A stretch of DNA of 64,000 bases from Fasciola hepatica (lineage: Eukaryota; Platyhelminthes; Trematoda; Plagiorchiida; Fasciolidae): NCBI GenBank assembly GCA_948099385.1, contig CANUEZ040000208.1:496001-560000 (forward strand), in the 5' to 3' direction. Position numbers and translations under genes: made by a program. Below, piece by piece: positions 58,961 to 64,000 of this stretch; the first letter of the stretch is position 1; each line of letters begins with the position of its first letter. Under the pieces are notes generated by a model, which worked only from the letters and a program-made list of their open reading frames with translations, searched no databases and was not told where the DNA came from.

Positions 58961-61900
58961 AGTAAGTAGTATGTGAATTTGTGTGTGGACGACATTTTCG
59001 AGGAAGCACACGACGGGTTTGGCGGTTGTTGCCGCTCATCAGCTATGCGTACTCGGTACTCCTATGCCAACTCGTTTTCTGACTTGTACACTCCGATGAT
59101 CTTTTATAATCACTAGGATCTAATTTGAAACGTCTCGAGTGTGGATGGATACTGTTGATTGAAGAGGCGACAAATGAATGAGAATTGTCATTTCTCGAAG
59201 TTATTCGTGTCTGGGTCACTGCTAACCCAACGAACAACGAGTTTGCATTTGCAAGCGCTCATCTCATATTCATAGTCAGTAAGTAGTATGTGAACGTGTG
59301 TGTGGACGACATTTTCGAGGAAGCACACGACCGGTTTGGCGGTTGTTGCCGCTCATCAGCTATACGTACTCGGTACTCCTATGCCCACTCGTCTTCTGAC
59401 TTGTACACTCCGATGATCTTCTATAATCAATAGGATCTAATTTGAATCTACTCGATTGTGAATGGATACTGTTGATTGAAGAGGCGACAAATGAATGAGA
59501 ATTGTCATTTCTCGTAGTTATTCGTGTCTGGGTCACTGCTAACCCAACGAACAACGAGTTTGCATTTGCAAGCGCTCATCTCATATTCATAGTCAGTAAG
59601 TAGTATGTGAACGTGTGTGTGGACGACATTTTCGAGGAAGCACACGACCGGTTTGGCGGTTGTTGCCGCTCATCAGCTATGCGTACTCGGTACTCCTATG
59701 CCCACTCGTCTTCTGACTTGTACACTCCGATGATCTTCTATAATCAATAGGATCTAATTTCAATCGTCTCGATTGTGAATGGATACTGTTGATTGAAGAG
59801 GCGACAAATGAATTAGAATTGTCATTTCTCGTAGTTATTCGTGTCTGGGTCACTGCTAACCCAACGAACAACGAGTTTGCATTTGCAAGCGCTCATCTCA
59901 TATTCATAGTCAGTAAGTAGTATGTGAACGTGTGTGTGGACGACATTTTCGAGGAAGCACACGACCGGTTTGGCGGTTGTTGCCGCTCATCAGCTATACG
60001 TACTCGGTACTCCTATGCCCACTCGTCTTCTGACTTGTACACTCCGATGATCTTCTATAATCAATAGGATCTAATTTGAATCTACTCGATTGTGAACGGA
60101 TACTGTTGATTGAAGAGGCGACAAATGAATGAGAATTGTCATTTCTCGTAGTTATTCGTGTCTGGGTCACTGCTAACCCAACGAACAACGAGTTTGCATT
60201 TGCAAGCGCTCATCTCATATTCATAGTCAGTAAGTAGTATGTGAACGTGTGTGTGGACGACATTTTCGAGGAAGCACACGACGGGTTTGGCGGTTGTTGC
60301 CGCTCATCAGCTATACGTACTCGGTACTCCTATGCCCACTCGTCTTCTGACTTGTACACTCCGATGATCTTTTATGTTCAATAGGATCTCATTTGAATCG
60401 TCTCGATTGTGGATGGATACTGTTGATTGAAGAGGCGACAAATGAATGAGAATTGTCATTTCTCGTAGTTATTCGTGTTTGGGTCACTGCTAACCCAACG
60501 AACAACGAGTTTGCATTTGCAAGCGCTCATCTCATATTCATAGACAGTAAGTAGTATGTGAACGTGTGTGTGGAGGACATTTTCGAGGAAGCACACGACC
60601 GGTTTGGCGGTTGTTGCCGCTCATCAGCTATGCGTACTCGGTACTCCTATGCCCACTCGTCTTCTGACTTGTACACTCCGATGATCTTCCATAATCATTA
60701 GGATCTAATTTGAATCGTCTCGATTGTGAATGGATACTGTTGATTGAAGAGGCGACAAATGAATGAGAATTGTCATTTCTCGTAGTTATTCGTGTCTGGG
60801 TCACTGCTAACCCAACGAACAACGAGTTTGCATTTGCAAGCGCTCATCTCATATTCATAGTCAGTAAGTAGTATGTGAACGTGTGTGTGGACGACATTTT
60901 CGAGGAAGCACACGACCGGTTTGGCGGTTGTTGCCGCTCATCAGCTATGCGTACTCGGTACTCCTATGCCCACTCGTCTTCTGACTTGTACACTCCGATG
61001 ATCTTCTATAATCAATAGGATCTAATTTGAATCGTCTCGAGTGTGGATGGATACTGTTGATTGAAGAGGCGACAAATGAATGAGAATTGTCATTTCTCGT
61101 AGTTATTCGTGTCTGGGTCACTGCTAACCCAACGAACAACGAGTTTGCATTTGCAAGCTCTCATCTCATATTCATAGTCAGTAAGTAGTATGTGAACGTG
61201 TGTGTGGACGACATTTTCGAGGAAGCACACGACGGGTTTGGCGGTTGTTGCCGCTCATCAGCTATGCGTACTCGGTACTCCTATGCCCACTCGTCTTCTG
61301 ACTTGTACACTCCGATGATCTTCTATAATCACTAGGATCTAATTTGAATCGTCTCGAGTGTCGATGGATACTGTTGATTGAAGAGGCGACAAATGAATGA
61401 GAATTGTCATTTCTCGAAGTTATTCGTGTCTGGGTCACTGCTAACCCAACGAACAACGAGTTTGCATTTGCAAGCGCTCATCTCATATTCATAGTCAGTA
61501 AGTAGTATGTGAACGTGTGTGTGGACGACATTTTCGAGGAAGCACACGACCGGTTTGGCGGTTGTTGCCGCTCATCAGCTATGCGTACTCGGTACACCTA
61601 TGCCCACTCGTCTTCTGACTTGTACACTCCGATGATCTTCTATAATCACTAGGATCTAATTTGAATCGTCTCGATTGTGAATGGATACTGTTGATTGAAG
61701 AGGCGACAAATGAATGAGAATTGTCATTTCTCGTAGTTATTCGTGTCTGTGTCACTGGTAACCCAACGAACAACGAGTTTGCATTTGCAAGCGCTCATCT
61801 CATATTCATAGTCAGTAATTAGTATGTGAACGTGTGTGCGGACGACATTTTCGAGGAAGCACACGACCGGTTTGGCGGTTGTTGCCGCTCATCAGCTATG

Positions 61901-63715
61901 CGTACTCGGTACTCCTATGCCAACTCGTTTTCTGACTTGTACACTCCGATGATCTTTTATAATCACTAGGATCTAATTTGAATCGTCTCGAGTGTGGATG
62001 GATACTGTTGACTGAAGAGGCGACAAATGAATGAGAATTGTCATTTCTCGTAGTTATTCGTGTCTGGGTCACTGCTAACCCAACGAACAACGAGTTTGCA
62101 TTTGCAAGCGCTCATCTCATATTCATAGTCAGTAAGTAGTATGTGAACGTGTGTGTGGACGACATTTTCGAGGAAGCACACGACCGGTTTGGCGGTTGTT
62201 GCCGCTCATCAGCTATGCGTACTCGGTACTCCTATGCCCACTCGTCTTCTGACTTGTACACTCCGATGATCTTCTATAATCACTAGGATCTAATTTGAAT
62301 CGTCTCGAGTGTTGATGGATACTGTTTATTGAAGAGGCGACAAATGAATGAGAATTGTCATTTCTCGTAGTTATCCGTGTCTGTGTCACTGCTAACCCAA
62401 CGAACAACGAGTTTGCATTTGCAAGCGCTCATCTCATATTCATAGTCAGTAAGTAGTATGTGAACGTGTGTGTGGACGACATTTTCGAGGAAGCACACGA
62501 CCGGTTTGGCGGTTGTTGCCGCTCATCAGCTATGCGTACTCGGTACTCCTATGCCCACTCGTCTTCTGACTTGTACACTCCGATGATCTTCTATAATCAA
62601 TAGGATCTAATTTGAATCGTCTCGATTGTGGATGGATACTGTTGATTGAAGAGGCGATAAATGAATGAGAATTGTCATTTCTCGTAGTTATTCGTGTTTG
62701 GGTCACTGCTAACCCAACGAACAACGAGTTTTCATTTGCATGCCCTCATCTCATATTCATAGTCAGTAAGTAGTATGTGAACGTGTGTGTGGACGACATT
62801 TTCGAGGAAGCACACGACCGGTTTGGCGGTTGTTGCCGCTCATCAGCTATGCGTACTCGGTACTCCTATGCCCACTCGTCTTCTGACTTGTACACTCCGA
62901 TGATCTTCTATAATCACTGGGATCTAATTTCAATCGTCTCGATTGTGAATGGATACTGTTGATTGAAGAGGCGACAAATGAATGAGAATTGTCATTTCTC
63001 GTAGTTATTCGTGTCTGGGTCACTGCTAACCCAACGAACAACGAGTTTGCATTTGCAAGCGCTCATCTCATATTCATAGTCAGTAAGTAGTATGTGAACG
63101 TGTGTGTGGACGACATTTTCGAGGAAGCACACGACCGGTTTGGCGGTTGTTGCCGCTCATCAGCTATGCGTACTCGGTACTCCTATTATCACTCGTCTTC
63201 TGACTTGTACACTCCGATGATCTTCTATAATCACTAGGATCTAATTTGAAACGTCTCGAGTGTGAATGTACACTGTTGATTGAAGAGGCGACAAATGAAT
63301 GAGAATTGTCATTTCTCGTAGTTATTCGTGTCTGGGTCACTGCTAACCCAACGAACAACGAGTTTGCATTTGCAAGCGCTCATCTCATATTCATAGTCAG
63401 TAAGTAGTATGTGAACGTGTGTGTGGACGACATTTCCGAGGAAGCACACGACCGGTTTGGCGGTTGTTGCCGCTCATCAGCTATGCGTACTCGGTACACC
63501 CATGCCCACTCGTCTTCTGACTTGTACACTCCGATGATCTTCTATAATCAATAGGATCTTATTTGAATCTGCTCGACTGTGAATGGAATAATTTTATCAG
63601 AGTGCCGACAAATGAATGAGAATTGTCATTTCTCGTAGTTATTCGTGTCTGGGTCACTGCTAACCCAACGAACAACGAGTTTGCATTTGAAAGCGCTCAT
63701 CTCATATTCATAGTC
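58961..63715 (+). repeat. Satellite monomers 187-201
   Basis: Monomer 187 matches 183. Monomers 188, 190 and 191 have tatacg; 188 and 190 also have ctactcgattg. Monomer 191 has gatctcattt, a TGA in the minus frame, and an atagacag tail followed by ggaggac in 192, the same junction as at 175-176 and 179-180. Monomers 195-196 repeat the 182-183 pair (cacctatg with ctgtgtc, then gccaactcgttttctg). Monomer 198 ends with an unusual cluster of changes. Monomer 199 has cactggg, which removes the plus-strand TAG at phase 154. Monomer 201 (63399-63715) is related to monomer 147. Confidence 0.85.
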
Positions 63716-64000
63716 AGTAAGTAGTATGTGAACGTGTGTGTGGACGACATTTTCGAGGAAGCACACGACCGGTTTGGCGGTTGTTGCCGCTCATCAGCTA
63801 TGCGTACTCGGTACACCTATGCCCACTCGTCTTCTGACTTGTACACTCCGATGATCTTCTATAATCACTAGGATCTAATTTGAATCGTCTCGATTGTGAA
63901 TGGATACTGTTGATTGAAGAGGCGACAAATGAATGAGAATTGTCATTTCTCGTAGTTATTCGTGTCTGGGTCACTGCTAACCCAACGAACAACGAGTTTT
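63716..64000 (+). repeat. Partial monomer 202 at the right edge
   Basis: Bases 1-285 of the unit, cut by the window edge. It has cacctatg and is otherwise close to the common type. The last base is T where the consensus has G (gtttt for gtttg); the same start is seen in monomer 198 near 62731. The array continues to the right. Confidence 0.9.

Larger units (their letters stand above)
1..64000 (+). repeat. 317-bp satellite DNA array, 202 head-to-tail monomers
   Basis: The window is tiled end to end by one repeat unit. A fixed landmark (the ctatgcgtac motif at phase 84-93) recurs every 317 bases from base 84 to the right edge. There are 201 complete monomers and one partial copy, all in the same orientation. 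Of the complete monomers 185 are 317 bp, eight are 318, six are 316 and two are 315, so the net drift over 201 periods is -2 bases. Neighbouring monomers differ mostly by a few substitutions. No unique sequence, transposon or inversion interrupts the array. Known biology: arrays of this size and uniformity are typical of eukaryotic centromeric or other heterochromatic satellites. I do not recognise the family. The array continues past both edges. Confidence 0.98.

Noticed and set aside
62777..62962. 61-codon plus-strand frame
   Set aside because: It begins at GTG and is open only because TAG at phase 154 is TGG in monomer 199. The same stretch is closed in nearly all other monomers.
1..64000. 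CRISPR array
   Set aside because: The repeated unit is the whole 317 bases; there are no unique spacers between short repeats and no associated genes.
1..64000. Tandem 5S rRNA or other small RNA gene units
   Set aside because: The unit size would fit, but I see no 5S sequence, no internal control region and no T-run terminator.
1..64000. Monomer as an old dimer of about 158 bases
   Set aside because: The two halves show no similarity that I can see.
1..64000. Transposon or telomere repeat insertion
   Set aside because: The 317-base spacing is never broken by more than two bases, so nothing is inserted, and no telomere-type hexamer runs are present.

Overview
The whole 64,000-base window is one uninterrupted tandem satellite array. 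A unit of about 317 bp repeats head to tail, always in the same orientation: 201 complete copies and a 285-bp partial copy at the right end. I see no unique-sequence gene, RNA gene, transposon, inversion or flanking DNA. This points to constitutive heterochromatin (centromeric, pericentromeric, subtelomeric or sex-chromosome) of a eukaryote. The species cannot be named from this sequence. The monomer keeps about 19 CpG dinucleotides, so there is no sign of the CpG loss expected in a heavily methylated genome; that fits many invertebrates but does not prove it.

Monomers are numbered here 1-202 from the left, and phase 1 is the 'agtaag' at base 1. Each has a conserved part (about phase 222-317 plus 1-100) and a variable part (about phase 101-220). 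The variable part carries most diagnostic substitutions and a block at phase 190-220 that exists in several alternative versions. The conserved part holds a GT tract, an ACCGGT site, a GC-rich hairpin and short inverted repeats.

Layout: 1-2536 mixed monomers; 2537-6028 a 6-mer duplicated as a 5-mer; 5712-7932 a 4-monomer repeat; 8884-11102 a dimer-like zone; 11103-19341 no clear higher-order repeat; 19342-23780 two 7-mers; 22830-26950 a 7-mer recopied as a 6-mer; 26951-31705 scattered duplications including three identical adjacent monomers; 31706-34241 two nearly identical 4-mers; 34242-37727 irregular with many broken frames; 37728-40897 two 5-mers; 42166-46286 a 7-mer then a 6-mer; 49138-52620 a 6-mer plus a run of 316-bp monomers; 55157-58960 three 4-mers; 58961-64000 mixed. 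No single higher-order unit spans the window. Short-range unequal exchange of 2-7 monomers, with visible hybrid monomers at several junctions, explains what is seen.

A 64-codon minus-strand frame is open in 173 of 202 monomers. It begins only at TTG, has no ATG, and is broken in 29 copies by many unrelated changes, so I do not call it a gene. The points of most interest are the swapped phase 190-220 block, the strict unit length (185 of 201 complete monomers are 317 bp by spacing), the hybrid monomers that mark exchange points, and variants shared between monomers 14-17 kb apart.
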